Origin: an uncultured Marinomonas sp.
GTDB taxonomy: Bacteria > Pseudomonadota > Gammaproteobacteria > Pseudomonadales > Marinomonadaceae
Assembly (NCBI GenBank): GCA_947493575.1
Contig: CANLRQ010000004.1
Coordinates: 62,001 to 126,000 of the forward strand
DNA: 64,000 bases
Direction: 5' to 3'
Positions 29,054-38,259 of this stretch are shown piece by piece. The notes under the pieces are model-generated. The model did no database searches, was not told where the DNA came from, and saw only the letters and a program-made list of their open reading frames with translations. Position 1 is the first letter of the stretch. Each line of letters opens with the position of its first letter. The position numbers and the translations under genes were made by a program.

Positions 29054-30802
29054 ATGGAACAAATTTTTATTGGTATCGATTTAGGGACAACCCATTCTGC
29101 TGTTTTTTATGCGTCTGAGAATTTAACTCAAGGGGAAATTCGTTCTTTTACAATTCCTCAATTAATCGCTCCAGGTCAAGTCTCTGATTTACCTTTACTG
29201 CCTTCCTTTATTTATACACCCCATGAAACTGAGTTTCTTCAAAGTGATTTAGTTTTACCTTGGGGAGAAAGTCCACTTATTATTGGGCAATTAGCCAGAG
29301 AGCTGGGTGCAAAATCTTCTGGACGCATGGTTCAAAGTGCAAAAAGCTGGCTCTGCCATGCAACGGTCAATGCAGAAGAAAATGTATTACCCATTGATGC
29401 TCTAGATGAAGTAACCAAACTCTCACCATCGCAAGTTACCGAGCAATTGCTGACGTATTTATCCAATGCATGGAATCACAGTTTTCCAGATTACCCAATA
29501 CAGCAACAAAATGTGGTGATTACTGTCCCGGCGTCGTTTGACCCCGCTGCCCGTTCTATGACAGAAAAAGCAGCAACGACAATTGGCTTACAGGCAAGGT
29601 TAATAGAAGAACCTTTAGCTGCTTTTTATGCGTGGTTGTCTGAACAGGAAAAATGGACAAATTCTCTAGACGTAGATGATCAAGTATTGGTTATTGATGT
29701 TGGTGGCGGCACAACGGATTTATCATTAATTCAAGTAGCGGACGTTGAAGGTAATCTTCAATTAGAGCGTGTTGCAGTAGGTCGCCATATTCTACTTGGT
29801 GGCGATAACATGGATATGGCGTTGACTTATCATGTTGCAGGCAAACTTGCACAAGAAGGAACTCAGCTTGAAGCTTGGCAAATTTCTGCTTTAACCCAAG
29901 CTTGTCGAACTGCAAAAGAAACCCTTTTGCAAAATGGTGATGTAGAGGAAGCCTCAGTAGTTGTGCCGAGTCGTGGACGCAGTTTGTTTGCGAACACAAT
30001 AAAAAGCACCTTACTGAAAGAAGAAGTCAACCAACTGATAATAAATGGTTTTTTTCCTCAAGTTGGCATGGGTGAGCGCGCTCAAAAAACGACTAGAAGT
30101 GGTATCCGAACACTGAACCTAGAATATGAGATGGATCCTGCTATTACTCGGCACATTAGTGAGTTCTTAGCGCTAAATCAAGCTACTCCAAACAAAGTGC
30201 TGTTAAATGGTGGTGTATTTAATTCTCCAGTGATAACCGAAGCTCTGCGAACTCAGCTTGGTTATTTATTAAATGCCCCTGATATTGTTATGTTGACACC
30301 AGCACACCTTGATTTTGCTGTTGCAAAGGGCGCAAGTTATTTTGCTCAGACTAATGCTCAAGGTGGCATCAAAGTTAAAAGCGGCTTGGCTGCCAATTAC
30401 TATATTGGTGTCGAGAGCCCAATGCCTGCCATTCCTGGAATGCCAACACCTGTAGATGCAATATGTGTTGCTCCTTTTGGTTTGGAAGAAGGTGGAGAAG
30501 AAGTCATTTTACCTAGTGAATTTTCTTTGGTGGTTGGTGAAGAAGTACAGTTTCGCTTTTTCCAATCTAATCAATCGGAAGCTCAGCCTGTAGGTTCAGT
30601 TGTTTCTTCATTTGCGATTGCAAGCCTAACGGAATTGTCGCCAATCAGTATCCGCCTGTTTGAAGGGCATTATAAGTTTGGTGAATTGGTGCGAGTAGTA
30701 CTAACTGCAAAGGTATCAGACCTTGGTATTTTGCTTATTCAAGCCTGCGATACTCAATCTGATTTAATGTGGACATTAGAATATCAAGTTAGGGAATCTT
30801 AA
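29054..30802 (+). CDS. atypical Hsp70 family chaperone (first of pair)
   Basis: The 582-residue protein has an actin-like ATPase domain with all Hsp70 signatures: IGIDLGTTHSAVF near residue 5, VIDVGGGTTDLSLI near 214 and VLLNGGVFNSPVI near 382. The region after about residue 450 is short and does not look like a standard DnaK substrate-binding domain with helical lid. It is therefore a divergent Hsp70 of the HscC/YegD-like kind. It overlaps the next hsp70 gene by one nucleotide and is preceded by DUF2760. The client and co-chaperone are unknown; the J-domain gene at 36270-37601 is one possible partner. Confidence 0.85.
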   Translation: MEQIFIGIDLGTTHSAVFYASENLTQGEIRSFTIPQLIAPGQVSDLPLLPSFIYTPHETEFLQSDLVLPWGESPLIIGQLARELGAKSSGRMVQSAKSWLCHATVNAEENVLPIDALDEVTKLSPSQVTEQLLTYLSNAWNHSFPDYPIQQQNVVITVPASFDPAARSMTEKAATTIGLQARLIEEPLAAFYAWLSEQEKWTNSLDVDDQVLVIDVGGGTTDLSLIQVADVEGNLQLERVAVGRHILLGGDNMDMALTYHVAGKLAQEGTQLEAWQISALTQACRTAKETLLQNGDVEEASVVVPSRGRSLFANTIKSTLLKEEVNQLIINGFFPQVGMGERAQKTTRSGIRTLNLEYEMDPAITRHISEFLALNQATPNKVLLNGGVFNSPVITEALRTQLGYLLNAPDIVMLTPAHLDFAVAKGASYFAQTNAQGGIKVKSGLAANYYIGVESPMPAIPGMPTPVDAICVAPFGLEEGGEEVILPSEFSLVVGEEVQFRFFQSNQSEAQPVGSVVSSFAIASLTELSPISIRLFEGHYKFGELVRVVLTAKVSDLGILLIQACDTQSDLMWTLEYQVRES

Positions 30803-33546
30803 TGGGCGCTCGGTATTTTGTTGGTATTGATTTAGGCACAACCAATTGTGTTGTTTCTTATATAGATAATAATTTGAACTCGACACAATCCTGCATTTTG
30901 GATATTCCTCAATGTATGCAAGATGGGTCCGTGCAAGTTTTTAAGCATTTACCGAGCTCAATTTATGTACTGGCTAAGGATGAAGCCAGTAAATTGTCTG
31001 CTACATTGCCTTGGAAAACATCTCATGCAGATAAGATCGTAGGCAATGGCGCATTACAATATGGGCAAAAGCGTTCTGCTCAGCTTATTCAAAGTGCAAA
31101 AAGTTGGTTAAGTTTCAATCGAGTAAATAGACGTGAGCCAATTCTTCCTTGGGGAAGTGATTTTGAGCGTAAGTTGTCTCCCTTTGATGCAACTGTCATT
31201 ATTCTTGATCATATTACCCAAGCTTGGAATTATGCTTTCCCTGATTTTCCTTTAGCAGAGCAAAAAGTCGCTTTAACTTTACCCGCCTCTTTTGATGAAG
31301 AAGCTCGTTCTTTAACGCTAGACGCGGCAGAAAAAAATGGTTTAACCGATTTATTCCTTTTAGAAGAACCTCAAGCGGCTTGCTATAACTGGATTGCCAA
31401 AGAAGATAATGTACAGGCATTGGCTAAGTGCAAAATGTTGTTGGTGGTGGATATTGGCGGTGGCACCACAGATTTTAGTTTAGTGTCTATTAATGATGTT
31501 GGCGCTGCGTCAAAAGATCATCAAGCTTCACAAGAAAAGCTTCACCTAAAACGGATTGCAGTGGGTGAGCACCTCTTATTGGGTGGCGATAATATTGATC
31601 AGGCGTTGGCATTTCAATTAGACACTAAAAAAATCGCCGAGTTGTCTAGTACGCGTCTTGCCGCACTGGTGCAGCAAACTCGTGTTGCAAAAGAAACCTT
31701 ATTAAGTGAGCAGGCTCCTGATTCTATTAATATTACTATCTTAGGTGCAGGCAGTCGTTTAATTGGTGGAAGCCAAAAATTCCTTGTTGAACGAGCGCCT
31801 CTGGTTGAGCAAATTGAACAAGGTTTTTTCCCCATTATCAGTATTGATACACCATTAAAGCAATCTCAGTATGGTGTTCAGTCACTGAATCTACCTTACG
31901 AATATGATCCTTCAATACACGCGCATTTGGCACAATTCTTAATGGCTCATGCTGAAGAAATTCAGACCCATTGCGGGCAAGCATTGCCAGACGCCGTTTT
32001 GTTTAATGGCGGTTTATTTAATAGCGATAAAATTAAATCTCGAATTCTAGAGCAACTACACGCTTGGTGTGGCACAGGTCTTTATGTTTGTCAGGGGAAT
32101 CAGCCAGATACTTCTGTAGCAGAAGGCGCGGCTTATTATGCCTATGGCTTAGTAAATGAGTCGACAAAGATTGAAAGTGGTTCCGCACATTCGTTATTTT
32201 TAGAAATGTCGAATGGCACATCCATGTGTATTTTACCTAAAGGCAGTGCGCGTGGTGTGGATGTGAATTTAACGGAGACCTTTTCCGTCTTATTGGGTAC
32301 GGCAGTGCAATTTCCTTTATATCGATCGGATGATAGATTGGTAGTAGAGAAAGAGCATTTATTAGATTCGACCCAAGATCTGCATTACATATCCAACCTG
32401 AGTGTCACCCTTGAAGATCATTTATCAAATGATGACTCTCATGCTTCAAATCAAGTGGATGTGAGGTTATCTTCACAACTTACTGAAGTGGGCACCTTGA
32501 AAGTTCGCTTGGAAACGATTGATAAATCACAGCAATGGTCTTTACAGTTCAATCAATTTCAGTCAGAACAAGAGGGCAGCGAAAAAGAACCTATTCAGCA
32601 GGTGCATGTTGCTCTAGGGGAAGCCGAAGAAATATTAGTGAACTGCTTCTCTAAAGCGTCCAAGCAAAAGCAAGAAGACATTAAAAACCTGCGTAATGCC
32701 TTAGAAAGCAGTCTTGGCGCAAGGGAAGATTGGAACCTAGCAACTGCGCGTGCGCTTTCAGATAAATTACTCAGTTTGAAAACAGGCAGAACAAAAAGCG
32801 TTGCCCATGAAAGGCAATGGCTTATGTTAACTGGGTTTTGTTTACGTCCGGGTTATGGATTTGAAAACGATGAATCGCGTGTGGCGCAATTTACCAATAT
32901 ATTAGGCAGTAAGCCACAGAATGATGAGAATTCTGTATGGAGCCAGTATTGGACTGCATGGCGTCGTATTGCAGGCGGCCTTTCTACGGAGAAACAAAGT
33001 CGTTTATTTGCCACTTTTAATGGGTTTTATTCTCCAAGTGCACAACGCTCAAGAGACAAACAAAAGCAGCTTAAAACAAGAGCTGGCGATGATCTTATTC
33101 GTTTGCTTGGCGGGCTAGAGCACCTTTCTTTAAATGATAAAAAACAAGCGAGTGATTTATTGCTAAAACGTCTAACTAAGTCGGCTGAGCCGGATACCGC
33201 TTGGTGGACAATAGGGCGTTTGGCTAATAGAAAGATGCTTTACGCTACAAATGCAGATTGTTTGCAAGAAGAGTTTGTTATGAGTTATTTAACCACCTGC
33301 TTAAAAGAAGATTGGAAAAAGCGTAAACAGGCAGGATTGGCAGCAGTGTTAATGTCTCAACTGAATGACGCACACTCAGAGGCGTTATTAGAAAAGCGCT
33401 CTTTAGTGTTGAAAAAATTGGTTAAAGACAAGTGCCCAGCCCATTGGATAGCGCGATTAGAAGATAATTCGGATGAAAGTGATACTGATATGAACGACTT
33501 TGTAGGTGAAGCACTTCCTATTGGCATTAGTTTAAAAGCTAACTAA
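30802..33546 (+). CDS. atypical Hsp70 family chaperone with long C-terminal region (second of pair)
   Basis: The 914-residue protein has an Hsp70 ATPase domain: VGIDLGTTNCVVS near residue 6, LLVVDIGGGTTDFSLV near 213 and VLFNGGLFNSDKI near 396. After about residue 480 there is a beta-rich stretch, and after about 590 a long helical region (DUF3731-like) of more than 300 residues, much longer than in DnaK. It is translationally coupled to the preceding hsp70 (TAATG-type overlap). The two Hsp70 proteins are related and the order DUF2760-hsp70-hsp70 recurs in proteobacteria, so they probably work as one machine whose job is not known. Confidence 0.85.
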   Translation: MGARYFVGIDLGTTNCVVSYIDNNLNSTQSCILDIPQCMQDGSVQVFKHLPSSIYVLAKDEASKLSATLPWKTSHADKIVGNGALQYGQKRSAQLIQSAKSWLSFNRVNRREPILPWGSDFERKLSPFDATVIILDHITQAWNYAFPDFPLAEQKVALTLPASFDEEARSLTLDAAEKNGLTDLFLLEEPQAACYNWIAKEDNVQALAKCKMLLVVDIGGGTTDFSLVSINDVGAASKDHQASQEKLHLKRIAVGEHLLLGGDNIDQALAFQLDTKKIAELSSTRLAALVQQTRVAKETLLSEQAPDSINITILGAGSRLIGGSQKFLVERAPLVEQIEQGFFPIISIDTPLKQSQYGVQSLNLPYEYDPSIHAHLAQFLMAHAEEIQTHCGQALPDAVLFNGGLFNSDKIKSRILEQLHAWCGTGLYVCQGNQPDTSVAEGAAYYAYGLVNESTKIESGSAHSLFLEMSNGTSMCILPKGSARGVDVNLTETFSVLLGTAVQFPLYRSDDRLVVEKEHLLDSTQDLHYISNLSVTLEDHLSNDDSHASNQVDVRLSSQLTEVGTLKVRLETIDKSQQWSLQFNQFQSEQEGSEKEPIQQVHVALGEAEEILVNCFSKASKQKQEDIKNLRNALESSLGAREDWNLATARALSDKLLSLKTGRTKSVAHERQWLMLTGFCLRPGYGFENDESRVAQFTNILGSKPQNDENSVWSQYWTAWRRIAGGLSTEKQSRLFATFNGFYSPSAQRSRDKQKQLKTRAGDDLIRLLGGLEHLSLNDKKQASDLLLKRLTKSAEPDTAWWTIGRLANRKMLYATNADCLQEEFVMSYLTTCLKEDWKKRKQAGLAAVLMSQLNDAHSEALLEKRSLVLKKLVKDKCPAHWIARLEDNSDESDTDMNDFVGEALPIGISLKAN

Positions 33547-33564
33547 ATAGTGAGTGATCTGAAT

Positions 33565-33594
33565 AGCAGCACTTTTTCTGATTAAAGTGCTGCT
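33565..33594 (+). terminator. hairpin after the Hsp70 operon
   Basis: AGCAGCACTTT (33565-33575) pairs perfectly with AAAGTGCTGCT (33584-33594), an 11-bp stem with 8-nt loop. The T-run is inside the stem base and is weak, but position and stem strength fit a terminator. Confidence 0.6.
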
Positions 33595-33612
33595 GTAATA
33601 CTAAGGATGTAG

Positions 33613-33655
33613 TACCAAAGATATAGAACTAAAGATATAGAACTAAAGATATAGA
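33613..33655. repeat. 14-bp tandem repeat, three copies
   Basis: Three head-to-tail copies of AACTAAAGATATAG (the first with ACC for ACT) lie between the Hsp70 terminator and the end of the convergent hypothetical gene. It is a small intergenic minisatellite, probably prone to slippage. Confidence 0.8.
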
Positions 33656-33670
33656 GCAAAAAGATTATCT

Positions 33671-34186
33671 TTAATCTTGGGACTGATCCGTTTCAGGTAT
33701 TTCAAATAAGCCATTGTTATGAGAAATTTGCAATAAAACTGCAATTAATTCGTCCGGTGGCAGAAGATGAGCAGGCATTGCCAAATCAAAGGCGTCAAAT
33801 TCTTGCTCTATGTCTATTCCTCTTTGTTGAAACCAATCATGCACTGAAATAACTTCAAACGCAGGTTCCAACCCTTTGCAATCGTATGTGGTTTCGATCA
33901 GTTGAGCCGTCAACTCTGGATCAAATGCAATGACTTCATCAGTATCCAACTCATTAATCCATTCAGATAAAATATCGCTTGCCTCATATCCAAATTCATA
34001 CAGTTGGCCTTCATCAATGTTTAATACATTGGATTCAACATTAGCCTCTTCTAACCAATCATCATCAGGGATGACTAAAACCTCCTTTATTTGAGCATCT
34101 GGAGTGGACCAGGTAAATAGAATAGGGAATACAGGCTCATCGGAAGAATTAGCGACAGGGGTAATAAATATAGGTAAACTTGACAT
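33671..34186 (-). CDS. hypothetical protein, acidic, 171 residues
   Basis: I do not recognise this protein. It is strongly acidic, has no signal peptide, membrane segment or cysteine-rich motif, and shows alternating strands and helices. The spacing of acidic residues (for example LDTDEVIAFDPELTAQLIE) and the C-terminal FDLAMPAHLLPPDELIAVLLQ recall loosely the shape of DnaQ-like exonucleases, but no clear DEDD set is visible, so that is not claimed. It is divergent from the carboxypeptidase gene, 40 bp apart. An intact reading frame and codon use like its neighbours support it as a real gene. Confidence 0.65.
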   Translation of the reverse strand: MSSLPIFITPVANSSDEPVFPILFTWSTPDAQIKEVLVIPDDDWLEEANVESNVLNIDEGQLYEFGYEASDILSEWINELDTDEVIAFDPELTAQLIETTYDCKGLEPAFEVISVHDWFQQRGIDIEQEFDAFDLAMPAHLLPPDELIAVLLQISHNNGLFEIPETDQSQD

Positions 34187-34226
34187 AAATTAAGTTACAT
34201 TCTGCATTAAAGTAAAGGAAGTAAGA

Positions 34227-35372
34227 ATGACTAGCCGTATTAGAATCAGTAGCGCATTCGATGGGGGTAATATTACCGTAATTGAAGCCAATGAGCCTGA
34301 TAATATTAAAGTTAAAATTGATAATGATACAAATTCAAAATTTCTACAATGGTTCTATTTTCGCTTGCAAGGTGGAATGGAGCAACAATGCCATATACAT
34401 TTAGTTAATGCAGATCAGGCAGCATACCCGACGGCGTGGGATGGTTATCAAGCCGTTGCGTCCTATGATAGAGAACATTGGTTTAGGGTGCCTACTGAAT
34501 ATCAAGATGGCAGCTTAATTATTTCCCACGAACCTGAGCAAGACAGCATTTATTATGCGTACTTTGCCCCTTACAGTTATGAACGACATCAAGATATGAT
34601 CGCCTGGGCAGCAAGCACCGAAGATTGTGTAACGGATCATTTAGGTGAAACGGCGGAAGGCAGAGACATTACCTTATTGGAAATTAGTAAGACTCAAGGT
34701 TTAGCAAAAAACATTTGGATTACTTCGCGTCAGCACCCGGGTGAAACCATGGCCGAGTGGTTTATTGAAGGTTTGTTAGAGCGTTTGTTAGATGAAGCAC
34801 ATCCTCTTTCAAAGTCCTTACTAAATCAGTGCCGTTTTTATATTGTGCCGAATATGAATCCAGACGGTGGCGTTCATGGGAACCTAAGAGTCAATTCTAA
34901 AGGCATTAATTTAAACAGAGAATGGGATAAAGCGACCAAAGAATTCAGCCCTGAAGTCTTGTGTGTGCAGCAAAAAATGGAAGAAGTTGGTGTCGATCTG
35001 TTTTTAGATATACACGGAGATGAAGAGTTACCTGTGAATTTTGTAGCAGGTTCCGAAGGAATGCCGCACTTTGATGATCGTATGCAGCAATTAGAAAATA
35101 TATTTAAAGGCATTTATCTAGCAGTGAGCCCAGACTTTCAAGTTGAGAAAGGTTATGAACCGAATCAATTTGGTAGTGAAAGTATGTCGATTGCCAGCAA
35201 TTGGGTGGGTAACCGTTTTAACTGCTTGTCTCTGACACTTGAAATGCCTTTTAAAGACAATGAACTGTTACCCGATGAAGAAATGGGATGGTCCCCTGAG
35301 CGTTCCAAAATTCTTGGAGCAGATGCCTTGTATCCGATTTATCATATTGTCACAAGCGAACTATTAAAATGA
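34227..35372 (+). CDS. M14 family zinc carboxypeptidase (cytosolic type)
   Basis: The 381-residue protein has an N-terminal beta-sandwich (about 1-125) followed by an M14 peptidase domain. Zinc ligands are in RQHPGETMAEW (HxxE, about 169-180) and DIHGDEELP (His, about 262); NPDGGVHGNLR holds the substrate carboxylate, and LTLEMPFKD near the end carries the catalytic glutamate. The N-domain and wording match bacterial relatives of the cytosolic carboxypeptidases. The natural substrate is unknown. No signal peptide is present. Its TGA stop overlaps the first bases of a palindromic element, so the end of the gene may have been set by that insertion. Confidence 0.87.
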   Translation: MTSRIRISSAFDGGNITVIEANEPDNIKVKIDNDTNSKFLQWFYFRLQGGMEQQCHIHLVNADQAAYPTAWDGYQAVASYDREHWFRVPTEYQDGSLIISHEPEQDSIYYAYFAPYSYERHQDMIAWAASTEDCVTDHLGETAEGRDITLLEISKTQGLAKNIWITSRQHPGETMAEWFIEGLLERLLDEAHPLSKSLLNQCRFYIVPNMNPDGGVHGNLRVNSKGINLNREWDKATKEFSPEVLCVQQKMEEVGVDLFLDIHGDEELPVNFVAGSEGMPHFDDRMQQLENIFKGIYLAVSPDFQVEKGYEPNQFGSESMSIASNWVGNRFNCLSLTLEMPFKDNELLPDEEMGWSPERSKILGADALYPIYHIVTSELLK

Positions 35373-35413
35373 GACCTTTGCACGAAGCCATGCACTAGTC
35401 ATGTAAAGGTCTC
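35371..35413. repeat. MITE-like palindromic element, short form (copy 3)
   Basis: The 43-bp palindrome runs from GAGACCTTTGCACGA to CATGTAAAGGTCTC. The flanks AAAAT and AAAAC match in 4 of 5 positions. The GA of the carboxypeptidase stop codon is the first two bases of the element. Confidence 0.7.
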
Positions 35414-35439
35414 AAAACAGTAGATTTACCGATTCGCCA

Positions 35440-35492
35440 TATCTAGATTATGAAGCTAAGTAATTCAATGACTTACCTTCATAATATAGATA
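35440..35492. terminator. long hairpin between convergent genes
   Basis: TATCTAGATTATGAAG (35440-35455) pairs with CTTCATAATATAGATA (35477-35492) at 15 of 16 positions, with an inner stem TAAGT/ACTTA. It lies between the convergent carboxypeptidase and trmJ genes and could be a bidirectional terminator, although it is AT-rich. Confidence 0.5.
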
Positions 35493-35512
35493 TCGTCTAC
35501 TTCTAATACCTA

Positions 35513-36250
35513 TTACTTACTGTCTTTATCACCAATTTCCCGTTGAACCGCAGCTAAAATGCCACGTAATATCCCTAGTTCGCCTTTCTCTGGGCGAGAA
35601 CGATTGAAGAATCGTTGTAACTTATCAAGTACTTTCCCCGGATGGTTCTTAATAATAAAGTTAAGATCGTATAAGGTTTCTTCTAAGTGAGTATGGAATA
35701 AATCCATATCATTTTTTAATGGATATTCAGGAAGTTCAGTTTCACCGTGAGTTTTGTTCTCATTCTGAGCATGAGCCATCCATATTTCATAAGCCACGAT
35801 TTGCACCGCTTGGGAAATATTTAACACAGGGTATTCATCATTGGCATCAATGTAAACTTGACGGTGACATTGAGCAATTTCTTCGTTCAATAGGCCTGTT
35901 TTTTCCCGCCCAAAGACAATAGCCACATCGTGTTTAATAGACTCTTGCACCACGCTTTCGCCACATTGTCTGGCATTCATAATAGGCAATTGGAATGTTC
36001 TATGGCGAGCACTAGTACCTATCACAAGGCTACAATCACCAATGGCTTCCTCGAAGGTGTCCACAATGGTTGCATTTTCGAGAAGATCTACCGCACCTGC
36101 TGCACGGCTGGTGGCTTCATCAGAAGGGTAGTCATTTGGGTCTACTAAATATAAGTTACTTAACCCCATGTTTTTCATTGCGCGAGCGATCGCACCAACA
36201 TTGCCAGGGTGAAAAGTATTAATAAGAACTATTCGGATATTGCTTAGCAT
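35513..36250 (-). CDS. trmJ: tRNA (cytidine/uridine-2'-O-)-methyltransferase TrmJ
   Basis: The 245-residue protein is a SPOUT methyltransferase. It starts IRIVLINTFHPGNVGAIARAMKNMG minus its ends, has ATSRAAGAVDLLENA, and the SAM-binding knot region VIGTSAR...AIVFGREKTGLLNEEI...YPVLNISQAVQIVAYE. The C-terminal dimerisation helices follow after residue 160. It methylates the 2'-oxygen of nucleotide 32 in the anticodon loop of certain tRNAs, using SAM. It is transcribed on the minus strand, 19 bp after the J-domain gene in the same direction. Confidence 0.92.
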   Translation of the reverse strand: MLSNIRIVLINTFHPGNVGAIARAMKNMGLSNLYLVDPNDYPSDEATSRAAGAVDLLENATIVDTFEEAIGDCSLVIGTSARHRTFQLPIMNARQCGESVVQESIKHDVAIVFGREKTGLLNEEIAQCHRQVYIDANDEYPVLNISQAVQIVAYEIWMAHAQNENKTHGETELPEYPLKNDMDLFHTHLEETLYDLNFIIKNHPGKVLDKLQRFFNRSRPEKGELGILRGILAAVQREIGDKDSK

Positions 36251-36269
36251 AGGCTGAAATCATTACTTG

Positions 36270-37601
36270 TTATTGAGAAAAAGGTTGTGCAAGCGTCAAT
36301 GAAACGCCAGCGCTGGTAAATTGAGTGCCATCCATAACAACTTTACTTGTTCTATTAAATAGAAATTGGTTGCAGGCGCGATGATACAAGGAACCGGTTT
36401 GTAATACCAAACGATATTGCCCTCTAGGAATAAAGTTGGCGGCAAAGGATTGGCCTGCATGTAAGAAAATTGAGAAAGGAGGATGGCCATCATAAGATTC
36501 AAAGGTAAGCAGACTTTGCAAAGGCAGAGAATTTTGAATTCTTAAACGACTGTTGCCAGAATGTTCACCAAACACCTCCCCATGAGTCGGAGCATATCCG
36601 GGATAACCATAACAACCTGAATTTTGAGCGTGCTCAATATTGCCAAAACCAAGATTTTTAGCTTCAACCCAGCCTGCTGTTTCTTGGTAGCGAATGGCAA
36701 CCCAGTCAGAAGCGGTTAATTGTGAGGCAACAACATCTGCGCCCTTAGGGACAATAACTTCCCCTTTAGATTGGTTATCAGGCGCTAAATACAAGGGAGT
36801 TGCACTCAGAGTGTAGTTTAGACCTTGTCTTAATTGAGGGTAAAGTCCTGCAATATACTCATTAGTATTACTCTCAACTGAGGCTGTTTTTTCAGGGTAG
36901 ACTGACTGCCAATAAAGTGTGCCATAAACCCCAAAAGCGAAAAATATTAAATAAGACAAAGCTCTAAAAGCGGCTGAAAGAACGGAATTCTTAATGCCAA
37001 TAAATGTGTGTTCAGTTTCACTGGCTTTTGCTTGATTGGCGCTATTGTCAGTGTTTAGGTGATCCGGTTGATATTGATTGATGAAATCATCAACTTGTTG
37101 ATCGGCTGTTGTATGGGCTTCACTAGGTTGAGAATACTGCTTAAATGCCTCGCTAGCTTGAGAGGCTTTAAACGCTTCTTCATACATTTTTTTAACACGT
37201 TTCTCATTGAGAGTGCTTCGTGCTTCGCGAATTGCATTTTTACGAGCTTGTTCATGTTTCTGAGAATTGCGCTTTAGTTCATTGTATGCTTTTTGACTTT
37301 CTTTTACATAAGCGTATTGCAGGTCATCATTGGAGGTATGTTGCGTTTTGGTGTTGTATTTGGTTGCATTAAAGTCATACGCCTTCCAGTCTTTGACAAT
37401 GACTCCTTGACGAATCGCCCCTAATACATTTTGATAAGCAGCTTGTAAACTTTGAAACGTTTCGGTGGTATCGACAGTGGGGTTTTTATCAGGGTGATAC
37501 AATTTTGCAAGGCGACGATACGACGCTTTTGCTTGGGCTTCATCGGCGTTTGTTTCTAACTCCAGTAACTTGTAATCGTCACTTAAACTCATAATATCCA
37601 T
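36270..37601 (-). CDS. membrane J-domain protein with SH3-like domain
   Basis: The 443-residue protein starts with a J domain (about 5-65) containing the HPD tripeptide at 36-38, which should stimulate an Hsp70 ATPase. A charged helical linker follows, then one membrane segment (about 208-230), then an SH3-like domain (about 258-312, with AIRYQETAGWVEAKNLGFG) and an unrecognised C-terminal domain. If the J domain is cytosolic, the SH3 part is periplasmic and may touch peptidoglycan. A second ATG nine bases downstream (37592) has a better GGA spacing and may be the real start. The combination is unusual. It could serve one of the two Hsp70 proteins encoded 3-8 kb away, but this is inference. 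Confidence 0.75.
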   Translation of the reverse strand: MDIMSLSDDYKLLELETNADEAQAKASYRRLAKLYHPDKNPTVDTTETFQSLQAAYQNVLGAIRQGVIVKDWKAYDFNATKYNTKTQHTSNDDLQYAYVKESQKAYNELKRNSQKHEQARKNAIREARSTLNEKRVKKMYEEAFKASQASEAFKQYSQPSEAHTTADQQVDDFINQYQPDHLNTDNSANQAKASETEHTFIGIKNSVLSAAFRALSYLIFFAFGVYGTLYWQSVYPEKTASVESNTNEYIAGLYPQLRQGLNYTLSATPLYLAPDNQSKGEVIVPKGADVVASQLTASDWVAIRYQETAGWVEAKNLGFGNIEHAQNSGCYGYPGYAPTHGEVFGEHSGNSRLRIQNSLPLQSLLTFESYDGHPPFSIFLHAGQSFAANFIPRGQYRLVLQTGSLYHRACNQFLFNRTSKVVMDGTQFTSAGVSLTLAQPFSQ

Positions 37602-37770
37602 TCAATATACAAAAAGTATTTACTCAAAAGAAAGCCTTTGATGGTAATTCGCAACCAAGCCAACTAAAATGTCGTTCCCAAACTTAGCGAGCAGCGATAT
37701 ATTGTGGCGCTATATGCTAGGAAGAGAAACATTATGCCTGATTTACCTTATATGAACAAAGGATAGCTTA

Positions 37771-38259
37771 ATGAAAAATAACCTTACCCATTTAGACAGT
37801 CAAGGCCATGCTCATATGGTAGATGTGTCAGATAAGGAAAACAGTAAACGCACGGCGACCGCAACAGCAATTGTTGAAATGAAAGCTGAAACCTTAACAA
37901 AAGTCATTGATGGTGGCTTACCAAAAGGTGATGTGTTGGCTACTGCACGTATAGCAGGGATTCAAGCATGCAAAAAAACAGCGGACCTTATCCCATTGTG
38001 TCATCCTTTAATGTTGACTAAAGTAAAGGTAGAAATTGATGTCATTTCTGCGACACAATTGAAAGTCAGTTGTACCTGTTCTTTATCAGGAAAAACAGGC
38101 GTGGAAATGGAAGCATTAACAGGTGCGTCTGTTGCCTCATTGACATTGTATGATATGTGCAAAGCTGTTGATAAAGGAATAATAATAAAAGAGCTGGGTT
38201 TAGAGAGTAAAACCGGCGGCAAAAGTGGAGATTGGAGTAAAGAGAATGTCTCAAGTTAA
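37771..38259 (+). CDS. moaC: cyclic pyranopterin monophosphate synthase MoaC
   Basis: The 162-residue protein is full length. Signatures are [38 protein letters not shown] minus its ends, and [25 protein letters not shown] minus its ends. It converts the MoaA product to cyclic pyranopterin monophosphate in molybdenum cofactor synthesis. It heads moaC-moaD-moaE, with moaD starting 14 nt before its end. moaA is not in the window. Confidence 0.96.
   Translation: MKNNLTHLDSQGHAHMVDVSDKENSKRTATATAIVEMKAETLTKVIDGGLPKGDVLATARIAGIQACKKTADLIPLCHPLMLTKVKVEIDVISATQLKVSCTCSLSGKTGVEMEALTGASVASLTLYDMCKAVDKGIIIKELGLESKTGGKSGDWSKENVSS

Noticed and set aside
33613..33655. Considered as a CRISPR-like or regulatory repeat
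   Set aside because: The copies are directly adjacent 14-bp units without spacers, so it is a simple tandem repeat.
37602..37770. Looked for a molybdenum cofactor riboswitch upstream of moaC
   Set aside because: The 169-bp gap shows no convincing conserved helices; only a small imperfect inverted repeat is present.
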